DNA of 64,000 bases from Protonemura montana (taxonomy: Eukaryota; Arthropoda; Insecta; Plecoptera; Nemouridae): assembly GCA_947568835.1 (NCBI GenBank), contig OX387612.1, positions 3,038,001-3,102,000 on the forward strand. Reading direction: 5' to 3'. The notes below the pieces were generated by a model that was given only the letters and a program-made list of their open reading frames with translations, was not told where the DNA came from and searched no databases. This document shows positions 41,096 through 52,924 of the stretch, in pieces. Within the stretch, counting starts at the first letter, position 1. Each line of letters opens with the position of its first letter. Both the position numbers and the translations under genes were made by a program.

Positions 41096-41588
41096 CACTG
41101 TTTTTTTAATCCAGGTCCTGGTGTAGAGAACTGGAAATTGTTTTTGCTAACTAATAGAGATCGTGAACATATTTTATTAATATTCATAATTACAATCTCC
41201 GGGTACAAAGATAGCTTGCGGTCAAGATTAAAATGGATGCATCTAATTGACTGTAACCATGGAGACGAGTTAATGACTGGCTGATATATTTTTATTAAGA
41301 CATTACAATGTCAATATTGATTTTTTTTTATTTTGAAAATGAAACTTGTTGAAAGTTGTGGTGTTTTGGAACTAAGTGGCCGTGACGTGCGAGCGCCTGG
41401 GAGTATTGCAACCCGCACGACACGTTGAAGTTACGTCAACTGCCACTGAAGCAGCACATTCGGTCGGTTCTTTTCAAGTAAGAACAAGAAATAAAATTAA
41501 TTCAAGCAAATTATTAATTATTGAGCTTATTATTAAGTCCCTTACATTCTGTAATTTTTTTCCAATGATATTTGTTTATGTTCATTAA

Positions 41589-41730
41589 TATCAATGGGAC
41601 TTCTTACTTTGACCTCCAAATGACAGTTTAAAAGTTAAACCCCGTCCTTCCAGGTTCAAATATTAAACGGTGATTTGGACAGAGAGAAAATAGTGACGGC
41701 TGCTAAATAAAATTTCTTTTATCTGATAGG
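41589..41730. mobile_element. TIR MITE family A fragment
   Basis: Interior portion only (atcaatgggacttcttac to gacggctgctaaataaaa). Confidence 0.7.
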
Positions 41731-41811
41731 TTTGGCAACTAAAATTGCACAAGTTTTTTAAACAATATAATAGTATTATAGGAAGTGAAGCTAGATTGGA
41801 AAAATGTGTAA

Positions 41812-41882
41812 CCAAACCTGGATATGAACCCTGGACCTCCTAATTGCCAATTGTTCGACCAACTGAGCTATCCGGGCACACA
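41812..41882 (-). mobile_element. tRNA-like sequence
   Basis: On the minus strand it reads GCCCGGATAGCTCAGTTGG with a downstream CAGGGTTCATATCC, resembling A- and B-boxes. The stems do not fully pair, so a functional tRNA is unlikely. Confidence 0.5.
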
Positions 41883-42301
41883 TATTCCAGCTTTAGGGAT
41901 CTCTTTTGTAGATGTTTTGGTAACCCTTAGTGTTTTGTGCCTGAATCAGCTGAATTTTTTGAGGCCAAGAGGTGATTGATTCGAGTCTTAAATATAATTT
42001 TAATTCCAAATCGAATCATACGATCGCAAACATTTTTTTTTATTCATGTCTCTATTACCGAAAAAAAATGTTTGTTCGTAAAATTTAATTTCAGAGAAAT
42101 GTGCAATGATTTTTGGAACTTGGTTATGTGGAAAATATGGAAATGGTGTGCTTAGAAAAGTTTAGATCAAAATATTCTGATGTTTTTTTTGCTGACAACG
42201 TTTACTACGTTGAGAAATATTATTTCTGTAAACGAGCCATGTCTCGACAAAACGTCGAGACGTTTGCGGCCCTTATTAGCACCGCAAACCTCTTCAACAC
42301 A

Positions 42302-44350
42302 GAGCAAAACTGACTAAACCTGACTTAACCTGTAAACCTAATGGTAGGACGTTTAATATTGGCGCTGTGACTCTGACTAAACCTGTAAACCTAATGGTAG
42401 GACGTTTAATATTAGTGCTGTGACTCTGACTAAACCTGTAAACCCAATGGCAGGACGTTTAACATTAGCGCTGTGACTCTGACTAAACCTGTAAACCCAA
42501 TGACAGGACGTTTAACATAAGCACTGTGACTCTGACTAAACCTGTAAACCCAATGACAGGACGTTTAACATTAGCGCTGTGACTCTGACTAAACCTGTAA
42601 ACCCAATGGCAGGACGTTTAACATTAGCGCTGTGACTCTAACTAAACCTGTAAACCCAATGGTAGGACGTTTAACATTAGCGCTGTGACTCTGACTAAAC
42701 CTGTAAACCCAATGACAGGACGTTTAACATTAGCGCTGTGACTCTGACTAAACCTGTAAACCCAATGACAGGACGTTTAACATTAGTGCTGTGACTCTGA
42801 CTAAACCTGTAAACCCAATGACAGGACGTTTAACATTAGCACTGTGACTCTGACTAAACCTGTAAACCCAATGACAGGACGTTTAACATTAGCGCTGTGA
42901 CTCTGACTAAACCTGTAAACCCAATGGCAGGACGTTTAACATTAGCGCTGTGACTCTGACTAAACCTGTAAACCCAATGGCAGGACGTTTAACATTAGCG
43001 CTGTGACTCTGACTAAACCTGTAAACCCAATGGCGATATGTTTCACATTGGCGCTGTGACTCTGACTAAACCTGTAAACCCAATGACAGGACGTTTAACA
43101 TTAGCGCTGTGACTCTGACCAAACCTGTAAACCCAATGACAGGACGTTTAACATTAGCGCTGTGACTCTGACTAAACCTGTAAACCCAATGACAGGACGT
43201 TTAAATTAGCGCTGTGACTCTGACTTAACCTGTAAACCCAATGGCAGGACGTTTAACATTAGCGCTGTAACTCTGACCAAATCTGCAAACCTAATGGCAG
43301 TATGTTTAAGATTAGCGCTGTGACTCCAACTAAACCTGTAAACCCAATGGCAGGACGTTTAACATTAGCACTGTGACTCTGACTAAACCTGTAAACCCAA
43401 TGACAGGACGTTTAGTATAAGCGCTGTGACTCTGACTAAACCTGTAAACCCAATGACAGGACGTTTAAATTAGCGCTGTGACTCTGACTTAACCTGTAAA
43501 CCCAATGGCAGGACGTTTAACATTAGCGCTGTAACTCTGACCAAATCTGCAAACCTAATGGCAGTATGTTTAAGATTAGCGCTGTGACTCTAACTAAACC
43601 TGTAAACCCAATGGCAGGACGTTTAACATTAGCACTGTGACTCTGACTAAACCTGTAAACCCAATGACAGGACGTTTAGTATAAGCGCTGTGACTCTGAC
43701 TAAACCTGTAAACCCAATGACAGGACGTTTAAATTAGCGCTGTGACTCTGACTTAACCTGTAAACCCAATGGCAGGACGTTTAACATTAGCGCTGTAACT
43801 CTGACCAAATCTGCAAACCTAATGGCAGTATGTTTAAGATTAGCGCTGTGACTCTGACTAAACCTGTAAACCCAATGGCAGGACGTTTAACATTAGCGCT
43901 GTGACTCTGACCAAACCTGTAAACCCAATGACAGGACGTTTAGTATAAGCGCTGTGACTCTGACTAAACCTGTAAACCCAATGACAGGACGTTTAAATTA
44001 GCGCTGTGACTCTGACTTTACCTGTAAACCCAATGGCAGGACTAACAAAAATTATTTGAAATGGGCTTTGAATGCTAAGTTAAGGACAACTTAATTGTCA
44101 GGACTGCTCTAACCCTTGAAGAAGTAACTAGTACATGTAACGAAACGTCGGGAAATTTTGTTGTCCTTTACTAAGCATTCAAAACCCATTTCAAATATTT
44201 TTTGTTAAAACTAGTGCTAAGGATAAATCAAGTAGACATGAGTCTAAAAACCATCATCAATGGTAGGACTTTTAACATTAGCGCTGTGACTCTGACCAAA
44301 TCTGCAAACCTAATAGCACTATGTTTAAGATTAGCACTGTGACTCTAACT
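42302..44350. repeat. 53-bp minisatellite with higher-order structure
   Basis: Unit tctgactaaacctgtaaac + ccaatgacaggacgttta + acattagcgctgtgac. From about 43190 a five-unit block repeats every 264 bases (variant tttaaattagc at 43201, 43465, 43729 and 43992). A foldback element interrupts it at 44046..44262. Confidence 0.93.
44046..44262. mobile_element. Foldback element inserted in the 53-bp array
   Basis: The same family (atttgaaatgggctttgaat at left, attcaaaacccatttcaaat at right, cgaaacgtcgggaaatttt inside) interrupts the 53-base tandem array, which resumes with aatggtagg at 44260. Confidence 0.8.
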
Positions 44351-44414
44351 AAACGTATAAACCTAGTGCCTGAACAGAGGTTACAACGGGAAGAGGTCGA
44401 ACTTTCTCCGCGGC

Positions 44415-44543
44415 ATGCGTCAGACTCTAGTATCGGCTGTGATGGGCGCTCTGTGGCTTGCAACGATGGGTGCTGGTGACTTCTACGCTGGAGCAGGCTG
44501 CCAGTCGTCTCCAGTACCGCAACACAGTTACACGCTTCTTTGA
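44415..44543 (+). CDS. Candidate short secreted-peptide ORF, 42 codons
   Basis: A GC-richer island (44370..44640) follows the 53-bp array. The ORF starts MRQTLVSAVMGALWLATMGA, a plausible signal peptide, and stops at TGA 44541..44543 after another 22 residues. In-frame sequence extends upstream to 44371, and a possible acceptor (ctgaacag) is at 44372..44379. A donor-like site GAG|GTAATT is near 44635. It may be coding, a 5' leader, or chance. Confidence 0.22.
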   Translation: MRQTLVSAVMGALWLATMGAGDFYAGAGCQSSPVPQHSYTLL

Positions 44544-45034
44544 AGGACCGGCTTCGAGACCGGAACACGCGTGTCGTGAACTCGTGTGTTTGTGTTAACC
44601 GTGCCTTGTTGGATTTATTGACTTGTGATGAGGTAATTATTATTATTTTTTTAGGTTAAAATCTGAAAAAGCAATTTTGTGTATATTAATTTTCATTGAA
44701 ATTGAGGCCTGCATTTCTTAATCACATGTTAAAAAATAACTGTCCGTTTTTATTATTTTCTTTTTAAGGTAATTAAAATTTTTCCTTTTTTTAAGGTTGA
44801 GATCCAAAAAAAACTATTTTTTGGATGTTATTTTTAACACAAATTAAAACTTCATTATCTGGCTGCCTTAATCATCTGTTAAAATAACTAACGGTCTGGT
44901 CATTTCTTAAAGGACGTTTTTTTTCATAACGTTTTTGAAATAAAAGTCGTTTTTTTTTAGTTAAATCATTTGCAAAGTAATAAAAAAACAAAAAATTGAA
45001 TAATAATTTTAAATTCCGTCAGTTTATTTAAAAT

Positions 45035-45100
45035 TTAGATTCATCTGGGGACTTGAATCCCGGTCCCCAGCTTAAGTAGGTGTTGTTCTAACTAGAACCA
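45035..45100 (-). mobile_element. tRNA-like fragment
   Basis: Minus strand: agttagaacaacacctac, then gggattcaagtcccc, similar to the anticodon arm and T-arm of the other tRNA-like SINEs. The A-box part is degraded. Confidence 0.45.
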
Positions 45101-45449
45101 TCATTTCTTATTCAACGTGATGAGAGGAAGCTTTATTAAAAGTAAAATTAAAACGTTTTTAACTTTGATATGTGCGAGCAAACGCAATGGGGCTACATTA
45201 AAATAGCCGGTTAAGAGATAACTGCCCGTTAAAGACTCATCTCCATGGTAACAGCCAACCAAATGCGTTCTTGTCAAGCTGCATTGGTCTTTGCATACAG
45301 GAGAAGAATTAAAAAAAAACAAGAAACCAAGAAATTTTAAATGTCAATGAAAATGTTAATTAAAATGGGAATAAACTTTTGTGTAGCTGACTGATTATTA
45401 ACTTCATCGTCATGGTTACAGTAAGCAGGTTATTGATAACTATTTGAAG

Positions 45450-45935
45450 AGTTCAACAAAGCCGTTTAAATCTTGCTTAATTGGCGTTTAAGGGAGGTTT
45501 TAGAAAGCAATTATTTTCCCTGTTAAGCCGACATTTCGAAAGATTTGAAAGATAATGTAAAGATCAATGCACAAGAAAATTTGTACATTTAAATTTTAAT
45601 TTGGTGATGATTCAGGAGGCTTTGTCCTGTCAAATAAAATAAATTTTATTTAGCAGCCGTCACTATTTTCTCTCTGTCCAAATCACCGTTTAATATTTGA
45701 ACCTGGAAGGACGGAGTTTAACTTTTAAACTGTCATTTGGAGGTCAAAGTAAGAAGTCCCATTGATATTTTGTTTGTATTTCCAAGTCACCAAATATTCC
45801 GTTTCGAAGCAAACACATTGTTAAAAACAATTTTATTCTTGTTCTTCGTGTGTTGTCATAGTTTCTTGGTTTGCAATTATTAAAATATCATTGTTTTAAA
45901 GCAAATTACTGCACCGGTTAAACGGTGTGTAAGAG
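45450..45935. mobile_element. TIR MITE family A copy
   Basis: Nearly the whole interior is present in the same orientation as the 5.7-kb copy; both terminal repeats are eroded (gccgtttaaatcttgc at left, ggttaaacggtgtg at right). Confidence 0.75.
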
Positions 45936-46669
45936 CGTTTTTTTGACAATTTTTTTCTAAAAAAGCTCCAGCGTAAATGCACATTCTGGTCCACAGAATG
46001 TTCAAGGTAGAAATTAGTTTGGACCAACAGACCTAGCCACAAGGTAGCACATCTTTTATAGCTGTCAAAATATTGACTGTCATTTGGGAAAGTCTTAATA
46101 AAAGCCTTCTACTGAGCTGTAGTCTTAGACTCATCAATCTCGAAGGGGTTTTACCGATTTCTCGACGCTGTCTGCTGGTTTGCCTGTGACAAATTTTCAC
46201 TGCGAAAAATTATGGGACGATGATTTCTCTTGGAATTTTTTTTTATTATTAAAATTGAGGACATCCGATTGAAAATTTGAAACTTATTAATGTTGCTTTT
46301 TCGCTGTGTGCCTTTATCTAGTTACGCCGAGCTTTTAAATCACATTTAATTCACAGATTTTTTATAAAAACTTATAAAAGTCATGTGTATACAAAAATTA
46401 AAAACAACGTTAAAAAAGTGCAAAAAATTCACTTAAAAAAAATTAATTAGGTTTAAACGCTTGTTTGTCCAAAAACAAGGTAATAAAATTGAACGAAATG
46501 GGAATTTTTATATATGAATTTATATGTTTTAATTGCAGTTGAATTGTTTTCAGTACGATTACTGGAAAACAAGTGCTAACAGTAAAAACATGACTGGGAT
46601 TTCAATACTGTAAATCTGATTTCATTCTAAACTCACTCTTAAACGTCTCTGAAGTAAATAAAAAACTAG

Positions 46670-46925
46670 TCAACTCTACTTTAGATAAACTTAGTTTACC
46701 TAATTCAGCTTATTTTTGCTTAGTTTAGCTTATTTAAGCTAAGCTGAGCTCAGTTTTTGGCTTTTTTTTTTAGATAAGGTTGGCTTCGTTCAGCTTATTT
46801 TAGCTTAGTTTTCTTTATTTTAGCTTAGTGTACCCACCTTATTTCCGCCTGTTATTTTAATTTTAATATTTTGCTAATACTTTAGTTTGGGTTATCTAAT
46901 ATTAGCTTAGTTGAGCTTAGTTTTT
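46670..46925. repeat. Degenerate TTTAGCTTA-type low-complexity repeat
   Basis: Irregular repeats of short words such as ttagctta, tttagct and agcttag over about 250 bases. No gene. Confidence 0.7.
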
Positions 46926-47029
46926 GGCTGAACACATTTAGCACATGAATGTGACAGATAAGGTTATAAAAACTGATGCCATATCGATGAGGTAACTGTC
47001 CACGGTCCAGAGTAACATAGTACAGAGCA

Positions 47030-47135
47030 ACAGAGTGAAACAAGCGCTTGTAATTACACGTTGCACTGCCTGCTGTGTTCATACGAGGATCGAACACCCG
47101 CATAATGGTCTCACTCTCGATATCACCGTGGTATT
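47030..47135 (-). mobile_element. Possible tRNA-like sequence
   Basis: On the minus strand accacggtgatatcgagag and gggtgttcgatcctcg sit at A-box to B-box spacing. An open frame runs through but has no recognised product. Confidence 0.3.
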
Positions 47136-48506
47136 ACATATGAGTGACAGGTACCAGCATCATAAGCTTTGCTCAACATTACCGATTCGTTTGAAAACAA
47201 GCCTGTGATTTCGGTTGGTTAGGTAATACAGATTTCAATTGTGTTATCAAAATATTTCGTAAAGTTATATTAAGAAATTGTTTTCAAGATTTTACCGAAC
47301 TGTCAAAATTAGCTAATTTGCCAAAAGCGAAAATTTGCTAAAAATGTGTAAAGTTTGTTAAGAAAAAAAATACCTTTCGAGTTATTAATGGTTGAAATTA
47401 AAGGTTGGATTTTTGCCACCCCTAAACTTGATAATGATTATTATTTTAGAACTAGTCCCATTCTTTTAAGTTTATTTGTTCAAACGTTAGAGTGAACATA
47501 GTGAACGGCCGTGCGGGGCAAAAAGTAAAATATTTTATTTTTCCATCCCCTGCCACGGGCAAACCGCTAGGCGTATGGAAAAAACAATTTTAACTGAGTT
47601 TTTATTTCTGGTGTTTTAGGCATTCTGAAAACTTCGTCAAATTCTGAGATAGTGAAGGTTTTGAGTGACGGGCACTTGATGTGGAATGACACAAACATTA
47701 AAAAAAAGCCACGCCATAAAATGGATTTTATTAAAGGTTTGTCGCTTCGTGAACTTTTAGTTGCGTTGTAAGTTGAGCGTAGCGATATTAAGAGATGATA
47801 AAAATGTGAAGCCGATCCGTTGTATGGATCAAAACAAAACAGACAAAATTCACAAAATTAAGTCGGAAGTTTGTGAATAAAAAGAGAGAAAAAAAACACT
47901 TAAAGCTTCAAAAACTGCACAGTTACTTAATTTTAGTGTGTTTCACATCTTTGTAAAGTTTGATGAAAAAATATCAAATTTTTTTGGCTGTTCAATTCCA
48001 TTACGTTTATAAAAAAATCTAAACTATTTCGAAAATGTTGAATAGTTTCAAAACTTTAAGACTAATTTTGTTGAAAAATGCAGGGGGTCTAAGTTGACAA
48101 CACAAAAATGTGCTCTGCAAATTTGATTTAATTTGGAGCTGGCGTTTGGCCGCTAGGGCTCGAACAAAGTGAATTTAAAAAATAATATATCGTTTCAATA
48201 TTTGAAAATCTCTACAATAAAGGGTTAGAAACTTTCTAAGACAATGTTTGATTAGGTGAGTAGAACAAATGAAGACAATTCTCGGTCATTAAGATCTTAA
48301 AGGTCTTCTAGCAAAAAAAAAAAAAAGTTCCGCTTCTTGACCTTGAAAATATGTAGACAGCAAATGACTTGAGGCATCGATCATAAGCCACGCTTTGACA
48401 GCAAATTAAGTTAAATAAACAAAGGCTCAGCTTTTTGAAGAATGTTCCTGGTCCACTTCCGGGTGGTGAAGATGATAAAGTGGGCTCTGATTCAGATATT
48501 TAATTG

Positions 48507-48532
48507 TTTTTTTTTTTTTTTTTTTTTTTTTT
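48507..48532. repeat. Poly-T tract
   Basis: A run of about 26 T residues; could be the tail of a minus-strand retrocopy, but no element body is recognised beside it. Confidence 0.9.
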
Positions 48533-49055
48533 AGACTACTGTGAATTATAAACAAATTTGAAAATAACTGATCGTTTCAGAGAGGATTTTTTAATATTAA
48601 TTTTTAACCATCAGCTAAAACGTTGAAATTATTTTATTTATACACATTTTGGCATCGATTTTTGAGAGGTTAGTAGTGTTCCTAATAATAAAATACCCCA
48701 CGCATTGCAAGCGTTTGTAATTAAAATTAATTTTCACACGAAAACACTCGTTTATAATATATTTTACATTACCCATTTATTTCGACGCCATTTTTGCCTT
48801 TTTTTATACATTGAAAAGTTTATAAATACTATTTATAAGCATTATTTTTTCTCGTAAATTTTCTGAATTTTTTGTGTGGATAATTTTTACAATAGAAGCT
48901 TTTTTCTAAACACATTCGTTTATCGACTGTCACTTTTAAACTTTTCACTTTCGTTAAACGAAATCACGAACCTTTTTTTACTAATTTTTCACACGCGATG
49001 TCTGCATAATAACCAGTTGATTAAATTGTCAGTCATTTTCTAATTACCCACTTAC

Positions 49056-49190
49056 CACTGTATTGTAGGTCAAGGTGGCTGTACACTTGTAGACTTGATC
49101 GCCAGAGTGGATGGAGATTACACGGAACGCAACAAGCCGTGAATCGAGCGTCAAACGTTGCTCAATCAGCTGTTTTTCGAGCAGTTTCAT
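49056..49190 (-). CDS. Candidate first coding exon, unknown gene
   Basis: ATG at 49190..49188 opens 45 codons that end at an excellent donor, CAGTG|GTAAGTGGG (49055 downward). The peptide starts MKLLEKQLIEQRLTLDSRLV and continues with alternating hydrophobic residues typical of beta strands (VAFRVISIHSGDQVYKCTAT). Upstream sequence stays in frame to 49316, so the start could differ. No partner exon was identified and no family recognised. Confidence 0.35.
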
Positions 49191-49974
49191 AGTTGTGTGC
49201 AGAATTCGATGCTTTTTTAGTTTCAAGTGGTTTTTCCCGAGAAAACTGCGAGCAAAGAAGTGTTTACTCTTTTTATTTGAGTCAGTGGTCAAACTTGATG
49301 TCAAATTTGGCATCAAATATGGAACAGATTTAAATTACTAGCAAAGAAACTTAAAATTAAATGCATACATCTTTTTTTAGAATTTCATATGATTTTAAAG
49401 ACGTTTTATTAATTTTAAACACATGCATGTCTAACCTTTTAAGATATTTTGTGGTCAAAACTTAACTTTATTTCCACTTGATCTTTGCTTTGTGTATCCA
49501 ACTATTTTTCTGATACGAATTTCAATGAAATTTCCAGTACATTTTTAATAACTAAAATTAAATACTCGCAAGTTTTAAAAATGCATATTAAAAAATGTTT
49601 AATTCAATTTTAAAACTAAATCAAATGATTTTAAGTCACAAATAATTTGACTACACGCAGATTTTTTTTCTCAATTGATCGGAATTCCAACACGACCTTG
49701 CGGTTTACTCTCAAAATTCAAAGAGGAGACAATTTTTTTTCACCACAATATAAACGAAACAACGGATATTCGTTTGTTATTTGTGGTTTTACGGTTGATG
49801 CCATTTTTTCTTGTTTTTAGTCCTAAAAATGACTTCTCTCAACGTAACGTCAGAGTTTGCTCTGTCATCTTCAAGGTGAGACTGGTTTGTTGCAAACAAA
49901 ACTGAAAAACATGTCAATACGCTCATCTTTTAACGCGACTTAGCTTGGATAGCGTTTGCCTAACAACATATATA

Positions 49975-50405
49975 TCACAATACCAAGAAACTGAGACAAC
50001 ACACGAAGAACAAGAATAAAATAGTTTTTAACAATGTGTTTGCTTCGAAACGGAATATTTGGTGACCTGGAAATACAAACAAAATATCAATGGGACTTCT
50101 TACTTTGACCTCCAAATGACAGTTTAAAAGTTAAACCCCATCCTTCCAGGTTCAAATATTAAACGGTGATTTGGACAGAGAGAAAATAGTGACGGCTGCT
50201 AAATAAAATTTCTTTTATGTGACAGGACAAAGCCTTCCTGAATCATCACCAAATTCAAATTTAAATTTACATATTTTTTGTGTATTTATCTCAACATCCT
50301 CTTTCAAATCTTTTAAATGTTGGCTAAACGGGGGAATTCAATGTTGGTATTAAACCTCCCTTAAACGGCAATCAAGCAAGATTGTAACTGCGTTGGTGAA
50401 ATCTG
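49975..50405. mobile_element. TIR MITE family A copy, left end missing
   Basis: Begins inside the element (ataccaagaaactgag) and ends at the terminal repeat gcgttggtgaaatc. Confidence 0.75.
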
Positions 50406-50515
50406 CTCTCAGCGAATCTTGAAGACCTATGCGAGCTTCATCTCCAGCTGACTGTCTAGTCGTCCCGGGAGATTGTAAGACTTGCAGAAGGTCACTTGGC
50501 TTGTGAAGATGACTT
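50405..50515. other. Exon-like island next to a MITE copy
   Basis: On the plus strand the segment is bounded by a good acceptor (ctgctctcag) and donor (GATT|GTAAGA), but every plus frame has a stop. On the minus strand one frame reads FTSQVTFCKSYNLPGRLDSQ and ends at TAG. No family recognised. It could be a non-coding exon or a relic. Confidence 0.2.
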
Positions 50516-50751
50516 TAATCGCGTGTATATTTCAAGGACGTTTCTTGTTTATTTGGCATTTCAACCGCATGATCGTGTCGCACATTCCTCTTCAAACTCG
50601 CGAGAAATTAATTGAATTTTTACAACTAGAATCCACGCCAGCGGATTCAATTTGTGTAATTTGTGGTAAAATTCAAGTAATTGCTAGTTTTTAAATGTTG
50701 GGATATGACAAAAAATGTGTTTAACCGTTTATTTATGGTATTAAAGATAAC

Positions 50752-50895
50752 CGGAACCGGATCTACAGAGTAGAGTTTAAGTTTGTACCCCATAAGCTGT
50801 GTTTTTAAAGTTGTTATCACCAGGGTAACGAGCATCGAACATCTGGAAACACAGGCTGTGATTGGCTGATCAACTTTATGGGATTAAAATTTTAA
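50752..50895. mobile_element. Small MITE, family C copy
   Basis: Core gttgttatcaccagggtaac and tgattggctgatcaac with weakly inverted ends (ccccataagc and ctttatggg). Confidence 0.55.
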
Positions 50896-51035
50896 ATCTT
50901 ATTTGAGATCCGGCTACCAAAGCTTGAAGAAGTAATCAGTCGAGTGCAAAATATTTTAGTTGCGTTGTCAATGTAAGATATAGGTTTACAGTTATGATGA
51001 AAACTACTACCGTCTCAAATATTAACGTGCAAACG

Positions 51036-51240
51036 GGGACTGGAATTCCGATCTCCACCTGTCGCCTGTGTTGGTCTAACCAATTGAGCTACTTGGACAG
51101 ATATATTTCAGTGCATTTGATGAGGATGACGGATTTCCAAGTAACCATCTAAGGATTTTTTTGAGATCTAGCATCAATTTTTGGGAGAATAATAGTGTTC
51201 CTAATTATAAAATCCCCGGCGCATTGCAAGCGATTGCAAT
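51036..51240 (-). mobile_element. tRNA-like SINE copy
   Basis: Minus-strand head (gagctacttggac at the 5' side, ggaattccgatctcc at the 3' side) followed at 51180..51240 by the associated segment ending gcattgcaagcgattgcaa. Confidence 0.65.
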
Positions 51241-51472
51241 TTATATCAGATTTCATATAATCCAAACGATTATCAAGAAAATTCGTCTGGTATTCCCGTC
51301 TCACAGCAGCAAAGATCGAAGAGTCATTTTATTTCTCAGTAAATAGTTTCGCCGAATGATTCAATTTCTCCAATCAAGTCGCATCATCTTGGCAGAATCT
51401 ACAAGGTGAAAATAATATGACGTGTTTTTATTATTTTTAGAAACCCTTTCAAAATTGCATTCCTCCATCATC

Positions 51473-52180
51473 AAGTCCAATAGACCTGAGTAAGCTCCCA
51501 CTCCAATAGACCTGAGTAAGCTCCCACTCCAATAGACCTGAGTAAGCTCCCACTCCAATAGACCTGAGTAAGCTCCCACTCCAATAGACCTGAGTAAGCT
51601 CCCACTCCAATAGACCTGAGTAAGCTCCCACTCCAATAGACCTGAGTAAGCTCCCACTCCAATATACCCGAGTAAGCTCCCACTTCAATAGACCTGAGTA
51701 AGCTCACACTCCAATAGACCTGAGTAAGCTCCCACTCCAATAGACCTGAGTAAGCTCCCACTCCAATAGACCTGAGTAAGCTCCCACTCCAATAGACCTG
51801 AGTAAGCTCCCACTCCAATAGACCTGAGTAAGCTCCCACTCCAATAGACCTGAGTAAGCTCCCACTCCAATAGACCTGAGTAAGCTCCCACTCCAATATA
51901 CCCGAGTAAGCTCCCACTTCAATAGACCTGAGTAAGCTCACACTCCAATAGACCTGAGTAAGCTCCCACTCCAATAGACCTGAGTAAGCTCCCACTCCAA
52001 TAGACCTGAGTAAGCTCCCACTCCAATAGACCTGAGTAAGCTCCCACTCCAATAGACCTGAGTAAGCTCCCACTCCAATATACCCGAGTAAGCTCCAACT
52101 CCAATAGACCTGAGTAAGCTCCCACTCCAATAGACCTGAGTAAGCTCCCACTCTAATAGACCCGAGTGAGCTCCCACTAC
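51473..52180. repeat. 26-bp minisatellite, about 27 units, with higher-order structure
   Basis: Unit cctgagtaagctcccactcc + aataga. The variant block tatacccgagtaagctcc + cacttcaatag recurs after 234 bases (nine units; about 51664 and 51898), followed by a further tatacccg variant near 52079. Confidence 0.93.
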
Positions 52181-52924
52181 ACTAAGTAAGCTCTTGATGT
52201 TCATATGCTGGCTTATCTGGGTTGTATAACGCATTCCAGCGGCGAGAAGCTGTCAGGCGTGCTGTACCTAGATCTGGGTCAAAGTTGAAAAGGAGGAGAG
52301 GTGTGATCTCATGTACATGTCTTCTATCCGCATATGCAAATATGTTTTATAACTTTTTTAATAGTCGGTTGAATAAATTAGCTGTGTTTTAAGCGTGTGC
52401 TGATTATTGCGTTGATTTTTGATAGCGTTTTTTAAGTGACAAGCGAAAGCAAGGGAAATGATTATAGTGCAGTTCGGTGATTTTTACCATTTGAATAAGG
52501 ATGATTTATTTATCAAATGTCAGGTTTTAGTTGAGCGAAAATTTAAATTTATGATTATTCATGATTAATGTTTGAAAATTACGACGATTTTTTTGATTAC
52601 ATTTGTTGATATGACACTTTGACTTTTAGTCTAATCAAAATGACATGCAATTAGATAAGATAGCATAAAAGAAATTATATATATAAAAGAAATTAAACGT
52701 GTACATTTCTTTCAAAAATCGGTGTAAAGTTAACATCGAAACCGTAGCCAAAGAAAAAAGCAGTAAAATTGGCAATTTTTTAGATATTTTCAAACTAAAA
52801 AAAAATAAGAGAAAACTAAACATTTGGCAAAACGTGAATATAAGTTCAGAAATGTCTGCAATAACGAAAACTTGGGTCAGAACTCAGTAACGAGGAAAAT
52901 GTGCTGTTGTACCTAGAGCCAATA

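Larger units (their letters stand above)
45936..49055. other. AT-rich intergenic sequence
   Basis: Apart from the low-complexity block, the poly-T tract, the possible tRNA-like sequence and a gcattgcaagcgtttg segment near 48700, nothing is recognised. Confidence 0.45.

Noticed and set aside
44278-44568. Minus-strand 96-codon frame
   Set aside because: Serine/arginine-rich low-complexity reading opposite the candidate peptide ORF, running into the 53-bp array; no splice or start context.
51471-52151. A 226-codon repetitive frame
   Set aside because: The 26-bp array is open in several frames; no codon bias or homology beyond the repeat.
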